DNA of 64,000 nucleotides from PALSA-693 sp963781155 (GTDB lineage Bacteria > Actinomycetota > Acidimicrobiia > Acidimicrobiales > Palsa-688), in the NCBI GenBank assembly GCA_963781155.1, contig CAWAEC010000006.1, forward strand, positions 310,001 through 374,000, read 5' to 3'. A program made the position numbers and the translations under genes. Shown here piece by piece: positions 25,582 through 34,032 of this stretch. Each line of letters starts with the position of its first letter. The stretch's first letter is position 1. The notes beneath the pieces are model-generated. The model saw only the letters and a list, made by a program, of their open reading frames with translations. It was not told where the DNA came from and searched no databases.

Positions 25582-27116
25582 CCCGCGATCTGGCTGGCGA
25601 ACACGACCGTGTTGTCAAGATAGTGCCCTGTGGCCCGGTCAAAGGGGCCTCCGCACGTAATCAAGCGCAACTCGGCGTCCGCTACCGGGCCGAACACGCG
25701 TGCCGTTGGAAAGTCGTCTTTGGATACCGACTGAATAAGCGTGACGGCGAACGTTTCGGTCCCTTGGGCCGAGGTGACAATCACGCGGTCACCCGGTCGC
25801 AGCTCTGACAACCGCCAGAACACAGCTGGTCCTGTTGTACTGTCTACATGACCGATGATCACCGCTGGGCCGGGCTCCCCCGGGGCAGGGCCCTCGTCGT
25901 ACCAGCCAGCGACCCCGAAATCGGTTGGAACTTGCATAGTTCCGTCCGCCATGCGCCCCAGGTTGACGATCGACGCATTGATGCCCACGGCGGGTGCCGC
26001 AATCCGTTCCGGCTGATTGCTGGGGTCGGCCGTACCAGCGGCGGCGAGATCAATCAATGGAGCTGCGCTCGAATCGGGGCCGGCGGAGGTCGCGGCCGGC
26101 GGGGACCACGCGGTTCGCCCCGTCTTCGTCGTGCCGGTCCGGGTGATCGAGATGGTCGGCAGGGTCGGGGTGGACTGTGATGGTATCGTGACCCTTCTCG
26201 GCGACTCGCTGCCACAGCTGGTGACGACCAGTCCAGTGGCGCAAGCCATGGCGGCCACGCCTACCGAGGCCCGCCGTCGACGGGCAAGGATCACGGTAAC
26301 CAGGGCAACAACGAAGACCCCGCCCAACGCAAGTTCGAGGCTGTCGGAGCCCGGGCGCCCACGAAGAGCCATTCCACCCGCACCGGTCTGCATGCCTCCC
26401 GTAGGCAGGCTGGCGGAGCCAACCGCGTCCTTAAGGACCTCCAGCGAAGGCGAGGCCGGCCCCTGAAGCACGACCAGCGACGCCACCGTCCCGGCGGCTA
26501 CCGGCCAATCGTTGCCGCTGAGGACGCTGGCTCCGGTCGTGGCGTTGCTGAACGTCACGTTGTAGGTGCCGGCTTCCACGTCCATGTAGGGCGACGCCGC
26601 GCCTTCTGGGACTGCTGGCACGGCCACTGCGTCCGGGACAGCAGGACCGGGGGCCATGCTCAGGTTCCCGCCGAGGGCCGGAACCGTCGCCAGAGTGTCG
26701 ATGATCCGTACCTTTGCGTCTCCGGGCGGCGGTTGGCCGAGATTGTCGGTGAAAGACGTGACGTGTAACGAGTGAGCGCTATCCGCAACGACCAACACGG
26801 TGAGAAACTGGCCGGGCGCGATCGCTACTGCGGCCGAATTAACTGATGGCGGCGCGCCGCCGGACGAGGGCACGGTGATTTGCAGGGTGTGTGGCCCCGC
26901 CGGCACCGCCACATATGAGCTCACTTGCTGGAAACTCAGAGCGCTCACCAGGAGGCGGCCGTCAAGCTCGATGCTTGCCGCTGCGGCTCCTGGCACAAAG
27001 TGCCCGACGCGCAAGTAGCCAGTCGGCGCGGCCGCCGAAGCAGTTCCGGTCGGCAGCGAGACAATAGACAGCCCGATTGCCACCACTGCGGCCCACGCCA
27101 TGCGATATCTGCTCAT
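25578..27116 (-). CDS. DUF4397 sortase-substrate domain fused to a class F-like sortase
   Basis: A 512-residue fusion. Residues 1-29 are a signal peptide, about 33-130 form a DUF4397 domain (YLRVGHFVPGAAAASIELDG...VAVPAGPHTLQI), and a second beta domain reaches about 230. At 237-241 is LPTGG, followed by a hydrophobic helix (264-278) and RRRR (279-282), the layout of a sortase sorting signal. A second hydrophobic helix follows at once (285-300) with a lipobox-like VVTSC, a Ser/Thr/Pro linker, and then a sortase domain (about 370-512) with His423 in IIGHVDS, Cys488 in ITCGG and Arg494 in PFDRATGHY. Both outer domains would be extracytoplasmic with RRRR inside. Normally substrate and sortase are separate genes; internal GTG or ATG codons at residues 287 and 290 could also start a free sortase. 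Confidence 0.82.
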   Translation of the reverse strand: MSRYRMAWAAVVAIGLSIVSLPTGTASAAAPTGYLRVGHFVPGAAAASIELDGRLLVSALSFQQVSSYVAVPAGPHTLQITVPSSGGAPPSVNSAAVAIAPGQFLTVLVVADSAHSLHVTSFTDNLGQPPPGDAKVRIIDTLATVPALGGNLSMAPGPAVPDAVAVPAVPEGAASPYMDVEAGTYNVTFSNATTGASVLSGNDWPVAAGTVASLVVLQGPASPSLEVLKDAVGSASLPTGGMQTGAGGMALRGRPGSDSLELALGGVFVVALVTVILARRRRASVGVAAMACATGLVVTSCGSESPRRVTIPSQSTPTLPTISITRTGTTKTGRTAWSPPAATSAGPDSSAAPLIDLAAAGTADPSNQPERIAAPAVGINASIVNLGRMADGTMQVPTDFGVAGWYDEGPAPGEPGPAVIIGHVDSTTGPAVFWRLSELRPGDRVIVTSAQGTETFAVTLIQSVSKDDFPTARVFGPVADAELRLITCGGPFDRATGHYLDNTVVFASQIAG

Positions 27117-27260
27117 ATCCAGCCCCTTTACCGTTCAATCCGTCACCCCTGCCAGAGGCCCGGATGGCGATCTCATTCTCCGTGTTCACCCGAGCGCCTT
27201 TCGTACTCAGCACCCTTCAGGGACGCGTGCGCGAAGTCCGCTCTGTTGTTGCCGCCTGGA

Positions 27261-27298
27261 CCGGTTGGTGGTGGTCCGCCCCCACCACCACCAACCGG
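27261..27298. repeat. 14-bp inverted repeat upstream of the sortase operon
   Basis: CCGGTTGGTGGTGG at 27261-27274 is perfectly complementary to CCACCACCAACCGG at 27285-27298 with a 10-nt loop. It lies 145 bp upstream of the fusion sortase start. It may be a terminator for transcription arriving from the right or a regulatory hairpin; there is no T-run. Confidence 0.6.
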
Positions 27299-28726
27299 GA
27301 CCGCAATAAGCCTCTGAACGCCCCGCCGGTATGAACGCCACTGCCGTCGCCTCGCCCGCGTCCTCACGCCCCAATCGACAAACGAGGCCCTCTCCAGAAG
27401 GACAGTACTTCCGAGCACAAACGAGTCCCTTCAGTCGAGGATGATGGCTCGCGTTGTACGGAGCCGATTCAGCTTCTGGATGACCAATCGGGCAAGAAAT
27501 CGACGGCAGGCAGGTACATACGTCGTTCGATATGCGCCGCGTCGGCTCAGACGTGCATGTCGAGTGGTCGGGAGGTGACTAATAGTGGTGTATCACTGCG
27601 GTGACCAGCGCCTCTCTCCATCTTTGAGGATTGATACCCCCGGGTGCTCGAATATGCAGCGACAACAGGGCGGGTTCGCTGAGGGGTCCTCGGCGCCGCG
27701 TGGGGGTCACGTCGAGCCCAGCCGCCGTGACCTGGTAGAAAGGAAGCAAAGAGTTCGACTCCAACGGCCACACCTCAGGTGGGTTTCCATGAAGTCCGTA
27801 GGTGTACATAGCGGTCTGTAGCAGGTCTCCAATCTTTCGTTTTTTTGTGACAGCTTCGCCTTTTCCCTTTGAGTGGGCCGGTGCGGGTCAGGCCTCGTGC
27901 TCGTCGTTCACGGAGTTCTGCACCTTATCGGCGTCGAACTCGGCCATGACGTCGCCCGCGAGCACGATATACTGGTGAGGCGGCTGGTGTCCGGCATGCT
28001 GCCGATATCCGCACGTCGCTACGTCTTGCAAGATTCCAGCGGACACGAGGTGGCCAACATAATTTATTCGCGCACGGGCAATCTGAAACGAATCGCTGTT
28101 GACCACAATCTCTATAGCTGTCGACAGCTGTCGACGCAAGATCAGTCTCAGGAAACCGCAGCGTCCACGTTTTCCGGAATGACACCGGTGCATTGGCGGC
28201 TTCGACCCGCTCTCACGGTCGCAACGCCGGAATCACAATCGTCGGGCATGGCGAGTTTCGGTGCAGCATGTCGAAGGCTCCTCCGCCCGAGGCCGCGACA
28301 CTGGAGGTCGTTGACGCCGCGACTCAGCCTGTGATGACCGTGGAGTTCGAGGATGGGAACCCGTCGAGACTTCGTCCGTTTGCTCTGGATCATGCCGTGA
28401 TTCAGGAACCAGAACTTGCTGAAAGCATCATTCTGACCACCGTCTTGGCCTTCCATGTGCTGTCGGTGAAGTTAGGTCCAGGTTGATCTCTCAGGTGGAA
28501 GTAGCGGTGGGCAGGGTCCGCTGGTTGCACTGGTCCATTGGCAGGCCGCGGATGGCGTGAAATGCCATTAATCTGGCCGCCTTGCGTTTGAGATCTTCCG
28601 ATGCCATCGCCATGGATAAACCCCCTCGTCGCGGGTCCGCTGCATGCTCGAGTATCTCTCCGTGGCGCGCATCCGGCGAGGGTCCGCCGTGCGAGTGTCG
28701 CTTGACGACGTTAATCTCAGCTACTT
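27299..28726. other. 1.4-kb stretch with only possible gene remnants
   Basis: No complete gene is convincing. Short protein-like pieces appear in different plus-strand frames between about 28020 and 28480: VLQDSSGHEVANIIYSRTGN, then GITIVGHGEFRC, then EPELAESIILTTVLAFHVLS, which together suggest a decayed small gene. A 76-codon minus-strand frame at 27579-27809 also looks protein-like but has no family match or ribosome site. Base composition is lower in GC than the flanks, which fits neglected or foreign DNA. Confidence 0.45.
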
Positions 28727-29167
28727 ATGAGCGAGTTTGATCGCGACGCGGCGCTGCGCCGCTTGCTTGACGAGGCGGACGTATCACAGGTGATCCTGCG
28801 CTACGCCGATGGCCTGGACCGGCGCGACTTCAACCAGGTTGGAGAATGTTTCGCTCGAGATGCCTACGTGACAGGAAGTGCCTTCTCCGGAACCCTCTCG
28901 GATTACCTGCCACGCTTAATCGACGGTGTGCAGTCCTTCGGCGCGACACAACACCTCATGGGGAACCAGCTGAGGAGCGTCGACGGCGATTCAGCTCACA
29001 CTGAGACCTACGCCGTGGCACACCACTTCTACGATGCCGCCGGTGAGCGGGAGGCCCTGGTGATGGGCGTCCGCTACGTTGATGACCTGGTCCGGCTCGG
29101 CGACGGACGGTGGGTCATCACCACTCGACGAGCAGATCCCATGTGGCGGCGTCAGAGTCCCGCATAG
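28727..29167 (+). CDS. SnoaL-like/NTF2-fold protein
   Basis: A 146-residue single-domain protein of the SnoaL_4 (NTF2-like) group, a cone-shaped fold used by ketosteroid-isomerase-like enzymes, hydroxylating-dioxygenase small subunits and many binding proteins. Family features are the N-terminal helices LLDEADVSQVILRYADGLDR with RDFNQVGECFARDA, the LPRLIDGVQSFGATQHLMGN helix-strand, and the closing strands VRYVDDLVRLGDGRWVITTR. The catalytic Asp and His positions typical of the group are present (YADGLDRRDF and ATQHLMG). The ATG at 28727 begins MSEFDRDAAL. No operon partner; it converges with the damaged membrane gene downstream. Confidence 0.85.
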   Translation: MSEFDRDAALRRLLDEADVSQVILRYADGLDRRDFNQVGECFARDAYVTGSAFSGTLSDYLPRLIDGVQSFGATQHLMGNQLRSVDGDSAHTETYAVAHHFYDAAGEREALVMGVRYVDDLVRLGDGRWVITTRRADPMWRRQSPA

Positions 29168-29241
29168 CCGCCCGTTCTGGACGTTGATGTCGACGAGATC
29201 GACAGCCCTTCGGATCGGCCGCCCCCTCCGCTGCAGTGAGG

Positions 29242-29734
29242 TCATCCCGGCGCCCCGACGAGTAACAACCAAGCATTCAGCGTGCCACCGACGAGGGCGA
29301 AGACGACGGCCGGTACCAACCAATAGAGACCGCCACCCTCTCCGGCGAGGAGGGTCGCGCCCGCGACCAGCGTGAACAGCGACGTCAGGAGGTTGGGACT
29401 GCTGCGGTCTATCAGCCCCGCGAGGCGTGACTCTTGGTCGCCGCTGGGAGTCTGCTTGCCTCGTCCGGCGACGGCCAGGATCAGCCCCCCTATGACGGCG
29501 AGGGAGGTGAGTTCGGACCCTAGAACCCACTGAGTCTGCCCTGGCGTGAGGACCAGGATAGAGACAACGAGTGGAAGCATGAACAGCACAAGTGTCTGAC
29601 TGGCGCTGGCGCGCAGTGACCGATTTTCTGTGATCCGGTCCCGGTTGAGCGAGACACCAAAAGAGGAGGCCGACTAACGCGCCGCTGGATGCGCCAACGA
29701 CCTGACCGAAGCCGCTCCAATCCTGAATCGACAT
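29242..29734 (-). pseudogene. Small four-helix membrane protein gene with one-base frameshift
   Basis: Read from the ATG at 29734 the protein begins MSIQDWSGFGQVVGASSGAL then VGLLF and is then out of frame. The continuation VSLNRDRITENRSLRASASQ and LVLFMLPLVVSILVLTPGQT lies in the frame that ends at 29242 with four hydrophobic segments in all, a common actinobacterial membrane-protein family of unknown function. One extra base in the AAAA run at 29659-29662 (TTTT on the coding strand) causes the shift. The IS1380 element begins 6 bp before the ATG, so its original leader and ribosome site have been displaced. Either the gene is dead or the extra base is a sequence error in a homopolymer. Confidence 0.7.
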
Positions 29735-29740
29735 TGCTAA

Positions 29741-31440
29741 GCCCGGATCCACCGATCCGGCGGGGGTGACATAGGGCGGGTATCCGCGAAAAGCGCCTTC
29801 CGGCAAGGGAAAATGGCGGCTACCACACCAAGCCATGCCCCTACTGGAAGGCACCTTTCAGATGCGTTCATCTTGGCACAGTCTGGACCGGATCGGCGTG
29901 ACCTTCGATGACGAGCGGCTGGTGGCCAACGCCGGGCTGATCGCGCCGGCCAGCCTGGCTCAGCATCTACGGCTGCGTGAGATCTTCGATGAGCGCGTCG
30001 ATCTGGGCGACGGCTCGGGCCGGGCCAATGTCGGGGACAAGGCGATGACGGTGATCCACTCGGTGCTGGCGGCCGCGGACAGCATCGAGGGCTGCGAGGT
30101 GCTGCGGGCCGGGTCGACCGCGGCGGTGCTGGGTCACACGGTGCTGGCTCCCTCGACGATAGGTACCTTCTTGCGCAGCTTTTCGTGGGGGCATGCCCGC
30201 CAGCTCGACGCCGCCGCCGGCGAGGCGCTGGCTCGTGGGTGGGCGGCCGGCGCCGGCCCGCAGCCGGGGGAGGCGTTCACCATCGATCTGGACAGTTCGA
30301 TACATGAGACCTACGGCACCCAGAAAGAAGGCGGCAGCCGTTTCGGTTACACCCATGTTCGTGGCTACCACCCGCTCTATGCCATCGCCGCCGATAGCGG
30401 CGAGGTGATCCACTCGCGTCTGCGGGGCGGGAACTCGCATACCGCTCGCGGCGCGGTCGGTTTCCTGGCCGAGACCTTCGGGCGGGTCCGAGCCGCGGCG
30501 GCGACCGGCCCGCTGATGGTGCGGGCCGATTCGGGGTTCTACTCCGCCAAAGTGGTCCAGGCCTGCCAGGCCGCCGACGTCCGCTTCTCGATCACGGTCA
30601 AGCTGTACAAGAACGTGCACGCCGCCATCTCGGCCATCCCCGAGCAGGCGTGGAAGCCGATCCCTTACTGGCTCGACGACGGCGCCGATGTGACCGCCAT
30701 CGACTGGCGGGCATTCAAGTCCGGCACCGACGAAGGCATCCCCTGCCGGCTGGTGGTGCGCCGAACCCGGCCCACACCGGGATCGCAACTCGCCCTGATC
30801 GCCGACTACTCCTACCACGCCTTCATGACCGACCGCGACGGCGACCCGATCACACTCGATGCCTGGCATCGAGCGCACGCCAACTGCGAGAACGCCATCC
30901 GCGACCTCAAATACGGCGTCGGGCTCAACCACCTACCCTCCGGTCGCTTCGCCGCCAACGCAGCCTGGCTCACGCTGAACGTGATCGCCCACAACCTGTC
31001 GCGCTGGACCACCCGCATCGGCGGCATCGACACCGACACCCCAGCAGGCGTCAGCGAAGACACCAGCGACGGGCAGCCCAACCGCAAAGCCTTCGTGGCC
31101 ACCGACACCCTCCGCCGCCGCTACCTGACCATCCCCGGCCGGCTCGCCACCTCAGGCCGACGCGTCCATCTCCACCTTCCGTCCCGCTGGCCATGGACGG
31201 TCCAGTTCCACACCATGCTCGACGCCATCCGCAGCGTGGAACTCGTTATCTAACCGCCCAGCAGAACCGATGCCCGTGGCGGCCGCGTCGACGACAGCCC
31301 GAACACCCAAAAGCCGTGACCTCACACGCCCCCTCACCAGCCGCCTCCCCCTCGCCACCCCCTCCGGACCATCACCACCCACCCCAACCCGCCACAGACC
31401 CGCTAAAACAATCGACCCCGGTCAATCGGTGGATCCGGGC
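29741..31440 (+). mobile_element. IS1380-family insertion sequence, 1700 bp
   Basis: A perfect 16-bp inverted repeat bounds the element: GCCCGGATCCACCGAT at 29741-29756 and its complement at 31425-31440. TAA lies outside both ends (29738-29740 and 31441-31443), at most a short duplication (CTAA against TAAG if four bases are counted). Length and ends match the family. It separates a membrane gene from whatever lay upstream of it. Confidence 0.9.
29835..31253 (+). CDS. IS1380-family transposase
   Basis: Intact transposase of 472 residues; an ATG at codon 10 (MRSSWHSLDRIGVTFDDERL) is an equally plausible start. Landmarks are the DDE core segments FTIDLDSSIHETYGTQKEGG (first Asp), GPLMVRADSGFYSAKVV (second Asp in RADSGFY, strongly conserved in this family) and HANCENAIRDLKYGVGLNHL (Glu), then the C-terminal ANAAWLTLNVIAHNLSRWT. 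The last residues (LHLPSRWPWTVQFHTML) are also typical. No internal stop. The gene fills most of the 1.7-kb element. Confidence 0.93.
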   Translation: MPLLEGTFQMRSSWHSLDRIGVTFDDERLVANAGLIAPASLAQHLRLREIFDERVDLGDGSGRANVGDKAMTVIHSVLAAADSIEGCEVLRAGSTAAVLGHTVLAPSTIGTFLRSFSWGHARQLDAAAGEALARGWAAGAGPQPGEAFTIDLDSSIHETYGTQKEGGSRFGYTHVRGYHPLYAIAADSGEVIHSRLRGGNSHTARGAVGFLAETFGRVRAAAATGPLMVRADSGFYSAKVVQACQAADVRFSITVKLYKNVHAAISAIPEQAWKPIPYWLDDGADVTAIDWRAFKSGTDEGIPCRLVVRRTRPTPGSQLALIADYSYHAFMTDRDGDPITLDAWHRAHANCENAIRDLKYGVGLNHLPSGRFAANAAWLTLNVIAHNLSRWTTRIGGIDTDTPAGVSEDTSDGQPNRKAFVATDTLRRRYLTIPGRLATSGRRVHLHLPSRWPWTVQFHTMLDAIRSVELVI

Positions 31441-31603
31441 TAAGTGTTGCCCGTCAGAACTCGGCGCACATCTCGGACGATACGAGGCCAGCCCGATCCA
31501 CCTCACAATCCGTCGACAGTTGTCGCTCGTCAGCGGCGGAGAAACCGTGACCTCGTCGCGGGGTAACGTGCGACGGTCAAAGCGCGCCACGCCAGGAGAC
31601 ACC

Positions 31604-32209
31604 ATGGACATCACGCAGTTGATCCTGGACGACCATCACGAGCAGCGCCGTCGCTTCGCCCTGTTGGAACAAATGGATTCCGCCAGCGTCGCGGCACTAT
31701 CCGATGTCTGGGCCCGGTTGGCGGTGTTTCTCGAAGTCCACGCCGCGGCCGAGGAAGACATCTTCTACCCGGAACTGGTGAAGCTGGCGCTCGCCCCGCG
31801 GCCGCTCGCTCGTGCCGAGCCGGAGACGATCGACGCGATCCACGACCACAACGAGATACGGGACACGATCGCGGCCGTTCGCCCGCGTCCGGTGGGCAGC
31901 CCCGACTGGCGCGACGCCATCGCCGCGGTCAACGCCGCGAATGGCGATCACATGGCAGAGGAGGAGCGTCAGGGCCTGACCGACTTCCGCCGCCGGGTCA
32001 GCCTGTCTCAGCGCCATGAGCTGGGCGTGCGGTTCGTGACGTTCGAAGCGCGGAACTTCGCCGGCGTACAGCCGGTGGACAAGGATCCCCAGGAATACGT
32101 CCAGCAGCAGGAAGCGGCCGCGCGGTCCAGTCTGCGGGCTGAATCGCTTCTCGATGGCGGCTCGTCTGGCTCGGCAGACTCGCTCGGTATCGGCGGCTTG
32201 AAGGACTAA
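31604..32209 (+). CDS. Hemerythrin HHE-domain protein
   Basis: A 201-residue cytoplasmic protein with an N-terminal hemerythrin-like four-helix bundle. The metal-ligand segments are visible in order: LILDDHHEQRRRFALLEQMD, LEVHAAAEEDIFYPELVKLA, TIDAIHDHNEIRDTI and NGDHMAEEERQGL, giving the His/Glu/Asp set for a di-iron or di-nuclear site. Such proteins sense or buffer oxygen, nitric oxide or iron. The C-terminal 60 residues are hydrophilic and Ser/Gly-rich. The ATG at 31604 follows CCAGGAGACACC, a good ribosome site; longer upstream reading is inside the insertion sequence and is spurious. Confidence 0.88.
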   Translation: MDITQLILDDHHEQRRRFALLEQMDSASVAALSDVWARLAVFLEVHAAAEEDIFYPELVKLALAPRPLARAEPETIDAIHDHNEIRDTIAAVRPRPVGSPDWRDAIAAVNAANGDHMAEEERQGLTDFRRRVSLSQRHELGVRFVTFEARNFAGVQPVDKDPQEYVQQQEAAARSSLRAESLLDGGSSGSADSLGIGGLKD

Positions 32210-32266
32210 CTGCGCTTGAGGATCAGTGGCTCAACGTCGGGGTTCGGCGTAGCCTTGCACCGTGAG

Positions 32267-32950
32267 TCAACACCCGTTCGCGTCAATCGACGAGGCCTTG
32301 GAGGACCTACGGGCCGGTCGGCTGGCGTTGGCGACGTTCTCTTTCAGCTGTGCCAGGTTCTGGTGAGTGACGAAAGCCTTCTGGCCGGCGTCGACCCGCC
32401 AGCTTTCGTCCAGGCCACCGATGTCGAGGGCGTCAAACCCGAACTGGTTGTACAGCTCGACGACGAGCCGTTTGGCGTCGCTGTCATCGCCGGCCAGAGC
32501 CAGTGCCCGTCGCTTGGGGTCTCCTTGCGGATGGCCGTCGCTGGACATGTCCGCCGCGTCGATCATACTGAAGGCCCGCACCACGCGGCTTTTCGGCAAG
32601 TGTTCTTGCAACAGGCCCGGCGCGGTGGTGCTCCCGTTGTCGATCGCGGAGAGGTGCCCCAGCCGGTCCGGGAAATAGTTGATGGTGGCAATGACCACCT
32701 TGCCCTGCAGGGGCTCGACAGGCACCTGGTCGATGGCCGTGATGGGGATGGCCACCACGGCGAAGTCGGCCCGGGCGGCCGCCTCGGCCGGCGTCGCGGC
32801 GCTGGCGTGCGGCCCCAGCTCGTGCGTCAGGCCAGTGAGGGAGGCGGGCCCCTGGCTGTTGCTGAGCACCACGTCGTAGCCGTTGGCGATGGCCGCCTTG
32901 GCGATGTTGCTGCCGACGTGGCCGCTGCCGATGATGCCGATGGTGGTCAT
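32267..32950 (-). CDS. NADPH-dependent F420 reductase-like protein
   Basis: A 227-residue Rossmann-fold oxidoreductase of the F420_oxidored group. The dinucleotide site is at the very start, IGIIGSGHVGSNIAKAAIAN, followed by the NADP-contacting SNSQGPASL loop and AVVAIPITAIDQVP, KVVIATINYFPDRLGHL. In well-studied members the reaction is hydride transfer between NADPH and coenzyme F420, or reduction of small substrates; this protein could be either. The ATG at 32950 sits 46 bp downstream of the quinone-reductase-like gene on the same strand, so the two may be cotranscribed and controlled by the divergent AraC regulator. Confidence 0.85.
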   Translation of the reverse strand: MTTIGIIGSGHVGSNIAKAAIANGYDVVLSNSQGPASLTGLTHELGPHASAATPAEAAARADFAVVAIPITAIDQVPVEPLQGKVVIATINYFPDRLGHLSAIDNGSTTAPGLLQEHLPKSRVVRAFSMIDAADMSSDGHPQGDPKRRALALAGDDSDAKRLVVELYNQFGFDALDIGGLDESWRVDAGQKAFVTHQNLAQLKENVANASRPARRSSKASSIDANGC

Positions 32951-32996
32951 GCTTGGTGTCTCCTTCTGGCCATGGGGTGTAAGAGGATCCGGGAGT

Positions 32997-33947
32997 TCAG
33001 GCGACGAGGGCCAGCTTTCCGAACGGACGGCGTCCCATAAGGGCCCTGAGCGCGGCCGGGGCGTCCTGCAGTGGGTAAGTGGCCCCTACTGGCACGGCCA
33101 GATGGCCGTCTGCAGCCAGTTGCAGCAGTCGACCACGCTGGGAGGCCCGATACGGCCCGCTGGCCGGGTTCGAAGCGCCAATCGAGAGTAGCCCGTCCCC
33201 CTTGGCCCGCTGGAATGCGGCAGTGGTCACGATGCGTTTCCGGTCGGCGACAACCGCCAGCGATACGTCGATGGCTTCGTCGCTGCCGACAGTGTCCAGG
33301 GCGACGGTGACCTTGCTGGAAGCGGCGGCGCGAACCCGGGCCTCCAATCCGGGGCCATACTCGACGGGGATGCCGCCGTAGCGGCGCACGGCGTCGAAGT
33401 GGTCGCGGGCGGCCGTGCCAATGACCGTGGCGCCGAGCCGCTGCGCCTGCTGCAATGCGCTGGTGCCGACGGCGCCGGCGGCTCCGTGCAGCAGAATGAC
33501 ATCGTCCTTAGAGACGTCGGTGACGTGCAGCATCTCCGAAGCAGTGGTGCCCACCAGAAACAGATTGGCGGCCTGGGGAAAGTCGAGGCCCGGGGGCTTG
33601 GCGAACACTTCCGACGCGTTCACCGTGATGGCGGAGGCGTATCCGCCCAGGATCTGGAAGGCCACCACCTCGTCCCCGACCGTGCCGCCACCAGAGGCCA
33701 GGCCGGTGTCTGGGCCGAGAGCGGACACGATTCCGGCTACCTCGTAGCCCAGCGTCAAGGGCAGCAGGTTTCGGTCTTGGCCCGGGCCGATGTGCTTGTA
33801 GTCGGCGGGGTTCATGCCAGCCGCTCGGACCTCGATGGTCGCCTCCCCCCTGCGAGGAGGGTCCAGTTCGACCGTCCGCTGCTTTAGCACCTCCGGACCG
33901 CCGAAGTCGGTCGCAACCCACTGTGTGGCCACGGTTAGCTCCCTCAC
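32997..33947 (-). CDS. Zinc-free quinone oxidoreductase (MDR family)
   Basis: A 316-residue medium-chain reductase/dehydrogenase of the quinone oxidoreductase type. The N-terminal GroES-like domain (MNPADYKHIGPGQ, LPLTLGYEVAGIVSALGPDT) is followed by the nucleotide-binding domain with VILLHGAAGAVGTSALQQAQ and TVIGTAARDHFDAVRRYGGI. The structural and catalytic Cys ligands of zinc alcohol dehydrogenases are absent, so NADPH-dependent reduction of quinones or enones is expected. Start is the codon at 33947 (a GTG or ATG giving MRELTVATQWV; the ATG-like ATQWVATDFGG is also possible). It is divergent from the AraC gene with an 85-bp gap, a common arrangement for regulator and target. Confidence 0.88.
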   Translation of the reverse strand: MRELTVATQWVATDFGGPEVLKQRTVELDPPRRGEATIEVRAAGMNPADYKHIGPGQDRNLLPLTLGYEVAGIVSALGPDTGLASGGGTVGDEVVAFQILGGYASAITVNASEVFAKPPGLDFPQAANLFLVGTTASEMLHVTDVSKDDVILLHGAAGAVGTSALQQAQRLGATVIGTAARDHFDAVRRYGGIPVEYGPGLEARVRAAASSKVTVALDTVGSDEAIDVSLAVVADRKRIVTTAAFQRAKGDGLLSIGASNPASGPYRASQRGRLLQLAADGHLAVPVGATYPLQDAPAALRALMGRRPFGKLALVA

Positions 33948-34032
33948 GATGACCTGCCCCGCCCGGAGCTCCCTGAGTGCAGATTCGCCAGTAGCACCCC
34001 CGGCAACGTAACGCTAAATTTGGGGTGAATCT

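Noticed and set aside
27579..27809. 76-codon minus-strand gene
   Set aside because: Protein-like sequence but no ribosome site, no family resemblance and mixed third-position composition.
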